30,554 bases of DNA from Minisyncoccota bacterium (lineage in GTDB: Bacteria > Patescibacteriota > Minisyncoccia > Minisyncoccales > CG1-02-41-26), in assembly GCA_028715435.1 (NCBI GenBank), contig JAQURU010000002.1, positions 1 through 30,554 of the forward strand, read 5' to 3'. Positions 4,651 through 12,756 of the stretch are shown in pieces. The first letter of the stretch is position 1, and each line of letters starts with the position of its first letter. A model generated the notes under the pieces. That model made no database searches. It was not told where the DNA came from and worked only from the letters and a program-made list of their open reading frames with translations. A program made the position numbers and the translations under genes.

Positions 4651-7069
4651 GACATTTCTTATATTTTAAACCACTGCCACAAGGACAGGGGTCATTTCTT
4701 CCTGATTCTTGTTTGTTTTCAACAATTGTTTGCCTTGGCTGTTGCTGTTTTTGATTTGAAGGTTTTGCAATTCCGGCTTTTAAAATATTGTCTATAATGT
4801 CGGCATCCATTGCATCAAGAAGCTGCAAGAAGGCCCTCTTACCCTCGCTCTTATATTCCACCAATGGGTCGCGACCCGCATAAGCACGAAGCCTCACAGA
4901 ATCTTTTATGTGCTCCATATACGACAAATGTCCCTGCCACAAAATATCTAAAACTTTCAGGCAAACAAATTTTTCTATTTGCCTCATATTTTCTGTCCCG
5001 ATTTCTTTTTCTTTCGCTTCTAATTTTTCAACCAAATTATTTTCTTCAGTTTGCAGCTTCTGGGCGATTTCAATAATTTTGTCTTTCAAATTGTCGGCCG
5101 ATAAAAATTCCTTTCTCTTTTTATAAACAATTTCACGCTGTTTGTTCATCACATCGTCATATTCAAGCAGATGATTTCTTGCATCAAAATTAAATCCCTC
5201 AATTTTTGACTGGGCAGATTCAATAGCCCCCGATACCATTTTGGCTTGTATGGGCTCGTCATCTGGAATATTCAAAGCCGTCATCAATCCTTTTATCCTG
5301 TCACCGCCAAAAATTCTCATTAAGTCGTCTTCAAGTGACACAAAAAATTGCGTGGTGCCTGGGTCGCCCTGCCTGCCAGACCTGCCTCTTAGCTGGTTGT
5401 CAATTCTGCGGGCATCATGGCGCTCGGTGCCAATAACATGCAGCCCGCCCAAACTTTTAACTTCCTCTGATTCCTCTTTTGTTGGCGGGTTTCCCCCTAA
5501 AATAATGTCCACCCCACGGCCTGCCATATTTGTGGCAATAGTTACCCCCCCTTTTTTTCCGGCCTGAGCTACAATCTGACCTTCCCTTTCGTGATTTTTT
5601 GCGTTTAAAATATTATGTGGCACACCTGCAACTTCCAGCATTCTGCCCAAAAATTCATTTTTCTCAACAGACCTGGTTCCCACCAAAACAGGCTGGCCTT
5701 TTTTATGTAACTCTTCAATTTCTTTTACTATTGCCCGATATTTTCCCTCTTCTGTTTTAAAAACTTTGTCTGGAAAATCTTTTCTCTGAATCGGCTTATT
5801 TGTTGGTATGGCGACAGCATCCAAGCCATAAACCTTATCAAATTCTTCCGCTGATGTAGAAGCGGTTCCCGTCATTCCCGACAACTTCTTATACATCCTG
5901 AAATAGTTTTGAAAAGTGATTGTGGCCATCGTCAAAGATTCGGGGTTTACCTTTACCCCCTCTTTAGCCTCCACTGCCTGATGTAATCCGCCAGACCATC
6001 TGCGTCCGGGCAAAATTCTGCCTGTAAATTCGTCAATAATTAAAATTTCTCCGTTTTTTACAGCATAGTCTCTATCGCGCAAAAACAATGACTTTGCCTT
6101 AATGGCAGACTCCAATTGATGCGTTGTAATTATGTCGTTTTCTGCCCATGGATCAAGTCCCAGGCTTTTTATAACCTTGCTTTGGCCCTGCTCTGTAAAG
6201 TTAACAGATTTTAATTTTTCGTCTAATTCAAAATCCACACCTTTTTCCAACGGAGCAACTATTTTTGAAAAAGTATAATACTTATCTGTTGCTTCATCGC
6301 CCTGGCCTGAAATTATCAATGGCACGCGCGCTTCATCTATTAAAATAGAATCCACCTCGTCAACGATGGCAAAATTAAAACCTCTTTGAGCCTCCTGTGA
6401 TGCATCGGCCACCATGTTGTCTCTCAAATAATCAAACCCAAATTCGTGGTTTGTGCCATATGTAATATCGGCCCCATAGGCGGCCTTTCTGGAAACAGGC
6501 TTTAAAAAATCTTCAACCACTTTAAAGGCCCCAACAATGTCACGCTGAATATCTTCTGGCTCATTCTTAAAATTTTTATCATAAAGATAACCAGATTCAT
6601 TTGTAATACAACCTGTAGTTAAGCCCAAGGCTTCAAAAATCTGACCCATCCATACCATATCTCTTTTTGCCAAATAATCATTAACTGTAATAATATGCAC
6701 ACCTTCTCCCCGCAATGCATTAAGATACGCAGCCAAAGTAGCGGTCAAAGTTTTACCTTCTCCTGTTTTCATTTCGGCAATCTTGCCCTGATGCAGTACA
6801 ATTGCTCCAATAAGCTGGGAGTCAAAATGCCTTTGGCCTAAACTGCGCCCTGCCCCCTCTCTTACCAAGGCAAAGGCCTCTGGCAAAATATCATCCAGAT
6901 TTTGACCTCCTGTCAGCCTTTCTTTAAATTCCTTTGTTTTTTCTTTTAGTTGCTCGCCTGAAAGTTTCTCAAAATCAGCAGAAAAAGAATTTATCTTTTC
7001 CACTACGGGCGCCAGACTCTTTATATATTTTTCGTTTGAATCTCCAAAAATCTTACTTAAAAATGACAT
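4634..7069 (-). CDS. secA: preprotein translocase ATPase SecA
   Basis: An 811-residue SecA, the ATPase that drives unfolded preproteins through SecYEG at the membrane. Walker A is MKTGEGKTLT (100-109), Walker B is FAIVDEVDSILIDEAR (233-248), the DRDYAVK and LPGRRWSGGLHQAVEAKEG elements are present, and the second helicase domain has TNMAGRGVDI and GRSGRQGDPG. The C-terminus carries the zinc-binding tail CPCGSGLKYKKCHG (C795, C797, C806, H807), which in other bacteria contacts SecB and lipids. Residues about 160-196 hold an insertion not found in E. coli SecA, before ITYGTNHEFGFDYLRDNM; I recall similar insertions in other CPR SecA proteins. The total is shorter than E. coli's 901 residues because the C-terminal linker is short. 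No Shine-Dalgarno precedes the ATG. The Nudix gene overlaps its 3' end. Confidence 0.99.
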   Translation of the reverse strand: MSFLSKIFGDSNEKYIKSLAPVVEKINSFSADFEKLSGEQLKEKTKEFKERLTGGQNLDDILPEAFALVREGAGRSLGQRHFDSQLIGAIVLHQGKIAEMKTGEGKTLTATLAAYLNALRGEGVHIITVNDYLAKRDMVWMGQIFEALGLTTGCITNESGYLYDKNFKNEPEDIQRDIVGAFKVVEDFLKPVSRKAAYGADITYGTNHEFGFDYLRDNMVADASQEAQRGFNFAIVDEVDSILIDEARVPLIISGQGDEATDKYYTFSKIVAPLEKGVDFELDEKLKSVNFTEQGQSKVIKSLGLDPWAENDIITTHQLESAIKAKSLFLRDRDYAVKNGEILIIDEFTGRILPGRRWSGGLHQAVEAKEGVKVNPESLTMATITFQNYFRMYKKLSGMTGTASTSAEEFDKVYGLDAVAIPTNKPIQRKDFPDKVFKTEEGKYRAIVKEIEELHKKGQPVLVGTRSVEKNEFLGRMLEVAGVPHNILNAKNHEREGQIVAQAGKKGGVTIATNMAGRGVDIILGGNPPTKEESEEVKSLGGLHVIGTERHDARRIDNQLRGRSGRQGDPGTTQFFVSLEDDLMRIFGGDRIKGLMTALNIPDDEPIQAKMVSGAIESAQSKIEGFNFDARNHLLEYDDVMNKQREIVYKKRKEFLSADNLKDKIIEIAQKLQTEENNLVEKLEAKEKEIGTENMRQIEKFVCLKVLDILWQGHLSYMEHIKDSVRLRAYAGRDPLVEYKSEGKRAFLQLLDAMDADIIDNILKAGIAKPSNQKQQQPRQTIVENKQESGRNDPCPCGSGLKYKKCHGKGK

Positions 7070-7101
7070 TATCTAAAAGTTTAATATCTTCTATTCTACT
7101 C

Positions 7102-7130
7102 TACATAAAATTAGGCTTTTTGTAAATCAA
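7102..7130 (-). promoter_or_regulatory. candidate promoter for secA
   Basis: On the minus strand TTGATT (7130-7125) and TATGTA (7107-7102) are 17 bases apart, about 33 bases upstream of the secA start. The -10 box is imperfect. The position, just past the terminator of the arginine decarboxylase gene, supports it. Confidence 0.35.
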
Positions 7131-7155
7131 AACCGCCCTTATTCTGAGCGGTTTT
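7129..7155 (-). terminator. intrinsic terminator after the arginine decarboxylase gene
   Basis: An 8-bp perfect stem, AAAACCGC (7129-7136) with GCGGTTTT (7148-7155), closes an 11-base loop. Reading leftwards the hairpin ends in a short T-run. It lies 10 bases beyond the decarboxylase stop and separates that gene run from secA. It shares the AAAACCGC core with the terminator at 837-864. Confidence 0.7.
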
Positions 7156-7165
7156 AAATCTAAGT

Positions 7166-7711
7166 TTAGGAAACAAATATTGCCGCTGCCACCACCGTAG
7201 TCCACAGTCCGTTTTTATTCCCTTCGGCAGATTGAGTTATATTAGTGGTTGTAACAATTTTCCCTGAAAGTTTGTAAGTTTTTTCTCTTTCATCCCAGGC
7301 GGTATCGGGATCAAATTCCACTCCCAAAGTGGAAGCCAACATCGTGGCGGCCAAATCTTCTGCTGTGTCAGCAGTCTTTTCATCTGTTTCGCCAAAAGGA
7401 TGGTGTTCGGACAAATATCCATACTGCTGAACTTTGTCGGCAGGCACCGCGCAGCCTATAGATGCCGCTATTAGCCTGTTAGGTTCATTTGTTGCATTTC
7501 TTGCCATTACGCAAAAAACTATTTCTCCTGGCTTTAACATTTCTAGGCCTTTTTCCTTTGTAATCCTCTGGCAGTTTGGCGGCAGAATTGAAGAAACCGT
7601 AACTAAATTAAATTTTTCAATTCCAGCATTTCTTAACGCCATCTCAAAAGACATAAGCTGTTCTTTGGCCGTGCCTACGCCTTTTGTAAAAAACATTTTA
7701 CTCGGTATCAT
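7166..7711 (-). CDS. pdaD: pyruvoyl-dependent arginine decarboxylase
   Basis: A 181-residue PvlArgDC proenzyme. The family cleaves itself between two serines to form beta and alpha chains; the second serine becomes the pyruvoyl cofactor that decarboxylates arginine to agmatine. The cleavage site is clear: LVTVSSILPPNC, with S40-S41 in the place of the archaeal TSSI site. Also present are IPSKMFFTKGVG at the start, PGEIVFCVMAR (about 64-74), GCAVP (88-92), HHPFG (about 106) and GLWTTVVAAAIFV at the end. The ATG at 7711 is chosen because GAGGAG (7727-7722) lies 10 bases upstream; the in-frame TTG at 7735 gives eight extra residues with no conservation. Its start overlaps the end of the hibernation-factor gene by 14 bases. 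Role: polyamine precursor synthesis or acid resistance. Confidence 0.95.
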   Translation of the reverse strand: MIPSKMFFTKGVGTAKEQLMSFEMALRNAGIEKFNLVTVSSILPPNCQRITKEKGLEMLKPGEIVFCVMARNATNEPNRLIAASIGCAVPADKVQQYGYLSEHHPFGETDEKTADTAEDLAATMLASTLGVEFDPDTAWDEREKTYKLSGKIVTTTNITQSAEGNKNGLWTTVVAAAIFVS

Positions 7712-8078
7712 TGTTGTCGGTCTCCTCGGTTGCAAGCAAAAATTTATTAGTGTTTTGTTGCCTCTTCCTTATAGACTCTTTATTTTTTGATTTATATTTT
7801 TTAACTTCCACTTTAAAGTCATCAATCATCCCAACTACCGCCTTCCTGGCATCCTCGCTTCTCTCTTGCACCGATATATTTTGGCCTGGCAAACTTACAG
7901 ATCCCTGGGCAAAAAAGTTCTCCCCTTTTTTGCTGTGGGCCGCTTCCTTTTCAATTTCAATTATGATATCTGTTGTATTTTTCCCGTCAATAAGCTTTTC
8001 CAAGCTAGCTGATTTCTTGATTATAAATTCATTAAAAGCCTCTGTAATTTCCAAATTTTTTGATTTTATTGTAACCAT
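7698..8078 (-). CDS. hpf: short ribosome hibernation-promoting factor / RaiA family
   Basis: A 126-residue protein with the HPF/YfiA fold signature: MVTIKSKNLEITEAFNEFI at the start, KLIDGKNTTDIIIEIEKE (about 33-50), FFAQGSVSLPGQNISVQERSEDARKAV (about 58-84) and a following MIDDFKVEVKKYKSK helix. Family members bind the decoding region of the 30S subunit and silence ribosomes in resting cells. It lacks the C-terminal dimerisation domain of long HPF, so it is a short form; a polar tail of about 30 residues follows the fold. Some HPF proteins have more strongly basic surfaces than this one, so the exact subtype is open. Translation is probably coupled to the downstream arginine decarboxylase. 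Confidence 0.88.
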   Translation of the reverse strand: MVTIKSKNLEITEAFNEFIIKKSASLEKLIDGKNTTDIIIEIEKEAAHSKKGENFFAQGSVSLPGQNISVQERSEDARKAVVGMIDDFKVEVKKYKSKNKESIRKRQQNTNKFLLATEETDNNDTE

Positions 8079-8103
8079 ATTACTATGTTTTGATTTAATA
8101 ATA

Positions 8104-8991
8104 TTAAAAGCCTATTTGCTGTATTTCTGTTTCCAAATTTATCTTAGAGTTTTCCTTCACTTTTTTTTGCGCCAGTCTTATCAATGCCAAAACATCTTTT
8201 GCCTTGGCTCCGCCCAGGTTGATTATAAAATTTGCGTGCTTCTCAGATATTTGGGCATTCCCAATTTTTTTTCCCTTTAACCCCGCCTTTTCTATCAAAA
8301 ATCCTGCTGGCGTCACCTGCCCTTTTTTCTCAGGGTTAACAAACACCGATCCAGCAGAAGGAAAGTTTAACGGATGCGATTGTTTCCTGTGCTTTAAAAA
8401 CTTGGCGACATTTTCTTTAATCTCTGCTTCATTGCCTTTTTGTAAATTAAATACAACCGAAATGACAATCAAATTTTTGTTCTTTTTAAAAGCGCTATTT
8501 TTTAAAGTAAATTTGCACTGCTCTTTTGAAAAAGTTTTCAATTTAAAAGTTTTTCTATCAAAAACTTCAACCAACTCAATATTATCAGAAATTCTAAACC
8601 CAAAGGCCTGGGCATTTCCGTAGACAGCCCCACCCACTGTTGCCTGAGGAATTCCAATTGCCCACTCAAATCCAGTGAATCCATTTTTACCAACTGCGTT
8701 TGCAAACTTAGACAAACAAACCCCACCGCCAACAACAGCTTTACTATCTGAAAATTCCATTCCGGAAATCTCAATTTTTACAACCAATCCTTTAAATCCC
8801 TTGTCAGACATCAATAAATTACTTCCTCCGCCAAACACAAAAACATCAAGCTTTTTTTCTTTTGCCAGCTGCAGAGCACTGGCCAGCTCGTCCTTATTTT
8901 TTGCAGCAAAAAAATATTTGGCGGGCCCACCAACTTTAAATGTTGTATATTCTTTTAGAGAAACGTTTTTTTCAAAAACAATGTCTTTCAT
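8104..8991 (-). CDS. murB: UDP-N-acetylenolpyruvoylglucosamine reductase MurB
   Basis: A 295-residue flavoenzyme that reduces UDP-GlcNAc-enolpyruvate to UDP-MurNAc with NADPH, the second committed step of peptidoglycan precursor synthesis. FAD-binding features: EYTTFKVGGPA (14-24), VFGGGSNLL (52-60) and WAIGIPQATVGGAV (110-123). The catalytic serine is S215 in PSAGSVF and the general acid is E288 near the C-terminus. The form PSAGSVF and the lack of the extra beta-alpha-beta insertion make it a type II MurB. The residue after SVF is Val (VNP), where many homologues have Lys or Arg. Its start abuts the stop of the upstream metallopeptidase gene, and its presence shows a peptidoglycan wall, in line with the peptidoglycan-binding domains of two secreted neighbours. 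Confidence 0.97.
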   Translation of the reverse strand: MKDIVFEKNVSLKEYTTFKVGGPAKYFFAAKNKDELASALQLAKEKKLDVFVFGGGSNLLMSDKGFKGLVVKIEISGMEFSDSKAVVGGGVCLSKFANAVGKNGFTGFEWAIGIPQATVGGAVYGNAQAFGFRISDNIELVEVFDRKTFKLKTFSKEQCKFTLKNSAFKKNKNLIVISVVFNLQKGNEAEIKENVAKFLKHRKQSHPLNFPSAGSVFVNPEKKGQVTPAGFLIEKAGLKGKKIGNAQISEKHANFIINLGGAKAKDVLALIRLAQKKVKENSKINLETEIQQIGF

Positions 8992-10656
8992 TTACAAAAG
9001 CTCATTAATCTTTGCCCTGGTCAAAGGCCCCACATATCCCGTGCTTGTAATGTCATACTTTTCTTGAAATCTTTTTACGGCAGTCTGCGTCATTGGTCCA
9101 AATGTGCCAGTAATATATCCTTCTGGATAAATATCAACTCCTTGATTTTTTAAAAATTGTTGCAAACACATCACTTCCTCACTTCGGCCTACTCCCTGAT
9201 AAAGATTATTATCAAATACGCTACAACTTAGTGGCTGGATTCCCTGTTGAACCTGCAAGACTGCAATTTGCTGTTTTAATTGGGCAATTTTTTCTAAAAG
9301 TTGAGCAATCAAGTCTTCGTTGCTCGCCTGTTCTGCTCCTTTAATTTCAATAGCATAATTAAATGGAAATTCCGCCCCAGACACGCCAGAAGAGTCCACC
9401 TGTAATGATGGGATAATAATTAAAGATTTATAATCTGTGCCAAAGTTTTCGGCGTTAATATCCACCTTATCAGACCCATTCAATGCCAAAAATTTCACAG
9501 CCACAGTCCCTGCTGAGTCTTCTATAATATATGGTATCTTAAAGTTAAGCCCCTTTAAACTAGAAAACCTTAATTTTAAGTCACCATTTCCTCCAATAAA
9601 TTTAAGCCAATTACCTGTCCAATTTTTTGTCGTGTTAGTCACCGATAAAGACACATTTCCAGTAAGTGGCAAAAAATTTATTGTTGGCAATACTTTTATC
9701 TTTTTTAGATTCTCATTTGAATAGCAATAGTTTTTTCCCATTGAGCAATTATTCACCGATAGGGCTATTGTCCAATTGGTAAATATATCAGAAAAGCTTT
9801 CTTTAAATCCGTTTTTTTGCAAAGCATAGTTTATGCTTTCAATTCCAACATATTGAGACTTTAATGAATCTGCCAAAATGTTTATCCCATAGTGATCTGT
9901 TAAGTATTGGGCAAACAAATTTACAGAAGCATAATCATATTTTGAACCCTGCCATTCGGTTAGAGAATCCGATGGATTTTCAACAAAGTCTCTTACTCTT
10001 TTTTGCAAGTTGCTGTCTTCGTATTTATTATCGTACCCCAAAAGAGTTGATGTATAATCTGCCCTGGCCTCATTAAGCCAAACATCTTCTTCAACATTAA
10101 AGATTTTGTTCTTTTGGTTAAAGGTAACAAGATGCATAAATTCGTGAGCCAAAAGTGTTTTTACCCCCGGGTTGTCTATATGCGACAGGCTCAAATACAC
10201 CATCTCTCTTTCGTTTGACGTTGGCACTTGTAGCTTTTCATAACCATCTGCCTCCCTAAAATATCCTCCCTCGGCCGAGTTCATCTGTTCAAACAATACG
10301 GTTATTCTAATGTCTTTGTCTATGCCAGGGTTTTGCTCTGTGCCAAAAATTGAAGTAAGTTTTGGATATACACTACTGTTAAATTCATTGGACAAATCAT
10401 CCAAATTCGCCAAAATTTGTGTCTGCTTTGTTGCGGGTTGCATTGCCCACCAATCCCTTTCAACGTAAAAATACAGTTTGTCTGTTATTTTGACTAAAGT
10501 TGCCTGAGCCTTTATTCTGCCCAAAACATCAAAATCTTTATCTACGTTAAAATCAACCGCATCGCCCACATTGGCCGCCTGCGCCCCCATAGCAAAAAAC
10601 AAGGATGTTACAATCCCAAAAATCAAAAATACTTTTTTTACAGATGAAAATTCCAT
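8992..10656 (-). CDS. secreted zinc metallopeptidase with C-terminal peptidoglycan-binding domain
   Basis: A 554-residue protein with a signal peptide (basic start, hydrophobic core 9-22, AQA/A cleavage near 27). Residues about 60-210 are a gluzincin-type metallopeptidase: zinc motif H171-E172-F-M-H175 and the downstream glutamate E196 in WLNEARADYTS. The order and the WLNEARADY motif recall the hyicolysin (M30) and M6-like groups, but I cannot assign a family with certainty. A middle region (about 330-445) is beta-rich. A short helical coil, IAQLLEKIAQLKQQIAVLQVQ (about 453-473), leads to a PG_binding_1 domain at 494-554 (CLQQFLKNQGVD... GTFGPMTQTAVKRFQEKY). The enzyme is therefore likely exported and held on the cell wall, where it could process surface proteins or proteins of a partner cell. 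Confidence 0.88.
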   Translation of the reverse strand: MEFSSVKKVFLIFGIVTSLFFAMGAQAANVGDAVDFNVDKDFDVLGRIKAQATLVKITDKLYFYVERDWWAMQPATKQTQILANLDDLSNEFNSSVYPKLTSIFGTEQNPGIDKDIRITVLFEQMNSAEGGYFREADGYEKLQVPTSNEREMVYLSLSHIDNPGVKTLLAHEFMHLVTFNQKNKIFNVEEDVWLNEARADYTSTLLGYDNKYEDSNLQKRVRDFVENPSDSLTEWQGSKYDYASVNLFAQYLTDHYGINILADSLKSQYVGIESINYALQKNGFKESFSDIFTNWTIALSVNNCSMGKNYCYSNENLKKIKVLPTINFLPLTGNVSLSVTNTTKNWTGNWLKFIGGNGDLKLRFSSLKGLNFKIPYIIEDSAGTVAVKFLALNGSDKVDINAENFGTDYKSLIIIPSLQVDSSGVSGAEFPFNYAIEIKGAEQASNEDLIAQLLEKIAQLKQQIAVLQVQQGIQPLSCSVFDNNLYQGVGRSEEVMCLQQFLKNQGVDIYPEGYITGTFGPMTQTAVKRFQEKYDITSTGYVGPLTRAKINELL

Positions 10657-10664
10657 TATTTTAT

Positions 10665-11648
10665 TTATCTTAACACAACCAATAAAGTTAACCCAAAAAA
10701 TGCAAAAATTATATGCACTGCCCCAACGCAGAAAACCACTTTTTGCGGAGATTTTACTGCTTTTAATACGTCATCATGAATATGGCTTCTGTCAGCCTCA
10801 AAAAAAGATTTTTTCTTCAATCCCCTTTTGGTAAAGACATAAGCTACATTCAATATTGGAGCCGATACTAGCAAATACGGAAAAACAGAATAAAAAATTC
10901 TGTTTGGAGAGGCCGCCATCAAGGCCATAGCCACCATGACAAATCCCAAAAAGTAACTGCCGTTATTGCCCATAAATATGGTGGCAGACTTAAAGTTAAA
11001 TATTAAAAATCCTAAAATGCTTCCCGCAATTATCACAGATATTAGGGATGCCAATATATTATTACAAAAAACAAAAAAAATAAAGAAGGCGACCGCCGAA
11101 ATAAAAGAAGTGGTGCCCGCCAGGCCATCAATGCCATCGTGCAAGTTTACGGCGTTCTGCATAAAAAGAAAGGCCATTGCCGCGATAAAAATGCCCAACA
11201 TTGGCAAATCAAAAAATTGATATTTTATCTGAACGATATAAAAAACCAATGCCATTATGAATGCAATGGGGGTTTGGATTAAGATTTTGACGCTCTGCTT
11301 GATTTTAGTCCTCTCGGCCCAATATGTGTCATCCCAAAATCCATAAAACCAGGCAATGACTCCGCAAATGAACAAAGCGGCTAATTTTAGGTTGTTAAAT
11401 TCAAGATTTAAATACCCTTTGAAAATCCAGGCAAAAGCCAGACAAATCAAGAAAGACCCCAGCATAGCCCCTCCGCCCAAAAAAGATACTGGTGCCTTGT
11501 GTATCTTTAAGCTGTCTTTCCCCGGGTCGTCGTAAAACTTGTATTTAATGCTTATCTTTTTTGCCAATACAACAAAAACCACGCTTAAAACGAGCGCTGT
11601 GATAAAAAATAAAATATATGCATTAGTTAAGTTTGTCTGCATAAGCAT
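10665..11648 (-). CDS. WecA/MraY-family polyprenyl-phosphate phosphoglycosyl transferase
   Basis: A 327-residue integral membrane protein with about 10-11 hydrophobic helices. The family attaches a sugar-1-phosphate from a UDP-sugar to undecaprenyl phosphate, the first step of a lipid-linked glycan. Family motifs: FYDDPGKDSLKIHKAPVSFLGG (38-59), GFWDD (103-107), NLHDGIDGLAG (168-178) and ADRSHIHDD (285-293). Odd: the motif usually read FMGDxGS is FMGNNGS here (225-231), so the Mg-binding or catalytic Asp position holds N228, and HIHH is HIHD. The overall pattern with DRSHIH is WecA/TagO-like rather than MraY. It is the last gene of the glycan run and overlaps the GT4 gene by 26 bases. ATGs at 11648 and 11642 are equally possible. 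Confidence 0.88.
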   Translation of the reverse strand: MLMQTNLTNAYILFFITALVLSVVFVVLAKKISIKYKFYDDPGKDSLKIHKAPVSFLGGGAMLGSFLICLAFAWIFKGYLNLEFNNLKLAALFICGVIAWFYGFWDDTYWAERTKIKQSVKILIQTPIAFIMALVFYIVQIKYQFFDLPMLGIFIAAMAFLFMQNAVNLHDGIDGLAGTTSFISAVAFFIFFVFCNNILASLISVIIAGSILGFLIFNFKSATIFMGNNGSYFLGFVMVAMALMAASPNRIFYSVFPYLLVSAPILNVAYVFTKRGLKKKSFFEADRSHIHDDVLKAVKSPQKVVFCVGAVHIIFAFFGLTLLVVLR

Positions 11649-12756
11649 TTTTTAATTTTTCAAAAACCAAGTTTTCGTCAAATTCTTTTATTGCCTTTTG
11701 CCTGGCGGCCATGCCCAGCTCGTCAGCCACATCAGGATTTTCCAAAAGATAAATAATGGCTTTGGCCAGCTCTTTTGGATTTTTAGCCGGGACCAGAATT
11801 CCTGTTTTACCGTCTTCAACGGCCTCCCTGCACCCCCTTATATTCGTGGCAATTATTGGCTTTTGCATTGCCGAAGCTTCCAGCAACGACCTTGGGAATC
11901 CTTCCCTATGCGACGGCAATACAAAAATATCTATTGCTGGTAGAATTTTATCAATATCGTCTCTCTGCCCTAAAAATAAAACCCTTCCTTTTATTTTATT
12001 ATATTTATTTACAATAGATTTATCAAAGCCGTCTTTTTTATTTGGCTCTGCTGGCCCGACAGACAATAGAAAAATATCTGGAAATTTTTCAACAACAACC
12101 TCAAGGGCTTCAAATAAATCCAAATACCCCTTTTCTTCCACCAACCTCGCTACTATTCCAATAACTTTTGCACCTGGTGGCACACCCAAGTCTTTTGGCA
12201 GATTGTTTGAATTAAATTTTTCCAGATTAATTCCATTGCCCAAATATTTTATCTTTTCTGAACTGCAAATATTTTCCTTTATTGCAGTCTCCACATCTTC
12301 CCTATTTTGAGAAAAAATTAATGTGGAGCATTTCGCGACCAGCCTCTCAGCAAAAATAAATATTTTTCTTTTTAAGCTGGGTGTATCGCCTGAAAAGTAA
12401 AAGCCGTGTATTGTATTGATTATAACGGGCATTCCGGTAAATTTAGCCGCCAGTTGCCCTAAAAACCCAGGTACGGGGTTATGCGTGTGTACTACATCAA
12501 ACTTTTCTTTTTTGAAAAAGAAAAACAGTTGCAAAAAGGCAACAGGGTGCCAAAAAGAAAAAATATTCCTGGAAAAACTTATATTTTTTACCTTAATACC
12601 CTTATTTTCAATTTCATCAGCGTATTTATCAACTTTGCAAGCAGCCCAAACCTCATACCCTAGGCTTTGCAAAAATTGCAACTGGGGCAACAACAAAAAT
12701 TTTACAGCCGAAGAGCTATTAGCAATATGGCAAATTTTAATTTTTTTGGTTTGCAT
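11623..12756 (-). CDS. GT4-family glycosyltransferase
   Basis: A 377-residue GT-B retaining glycosyltransferase. The N-terminal acceptor domain has VVHTHNPVPGFLGQLAAK (88-105) and INTIHGFYF (113-121). The C-terminal GT4 donor domain has GIVARLVEEKGY (200-211), FLGQRDD (261-267) and the E-x7-E motif SHREGFPRSLLEASAM (E285, E293). The HTHNPVPG and NTIHGFYF signatures are shared by enzymes such as PglA-type GalNAc transferases that add the second sugar to an undecaprenyl-diphospho-sugar. Its overlap with the downstream phosphoglycosyl transferase gene supports that reading, but donor and acceptor are inferred. The start overlaps the upstream epimerase gene by 20 bases. Confidence 0.93.
   Translation of the reverse strand: MQTKKIKICHIANSSSAVKFLLLPQLQFLQSLGYEVWAACKVDKYADEIENKGIKVKNISFSRNIFSFWHPVAFLQLFFFFKKEKFDVVHTHNPVPGFLGQLAAKFTGMPVIINTIHGFYFSGDTPSLKRKIFIFAERLVAKCSTLIFSQNREDVETAIKENICSSEKIKYLGNGINLEKFNSNNLPKDLGVPPGAKVIGIVARLVEEKGYLDLFEALEVVVEKFPDIFLLSVGPAEPNKKDGFDKSIVNKYNKIKGRVLFLGQRDDIDKILPAIDIFVLPSHREGFPRSLLEASAMQKPIIATNIRGCREAVEDGKTGILVPAKNPKELAKAIIYLLENPDVADELGMAARQKAIKEFDENLVFEKLKNAYADKLN

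Noticed and set aside
7712..7735. TTG start for the arginine decarboxylase
   Set aside because: The eight extra residues are not conserved and would include the GAGGAG that best serves the ATG at 7711.
7711..8280. Plus-strand open frame of 189 codons
   Set aside because: It lies antisense to hpf and the end of murB, both clear family matches, and its translation has no recognisable motif.
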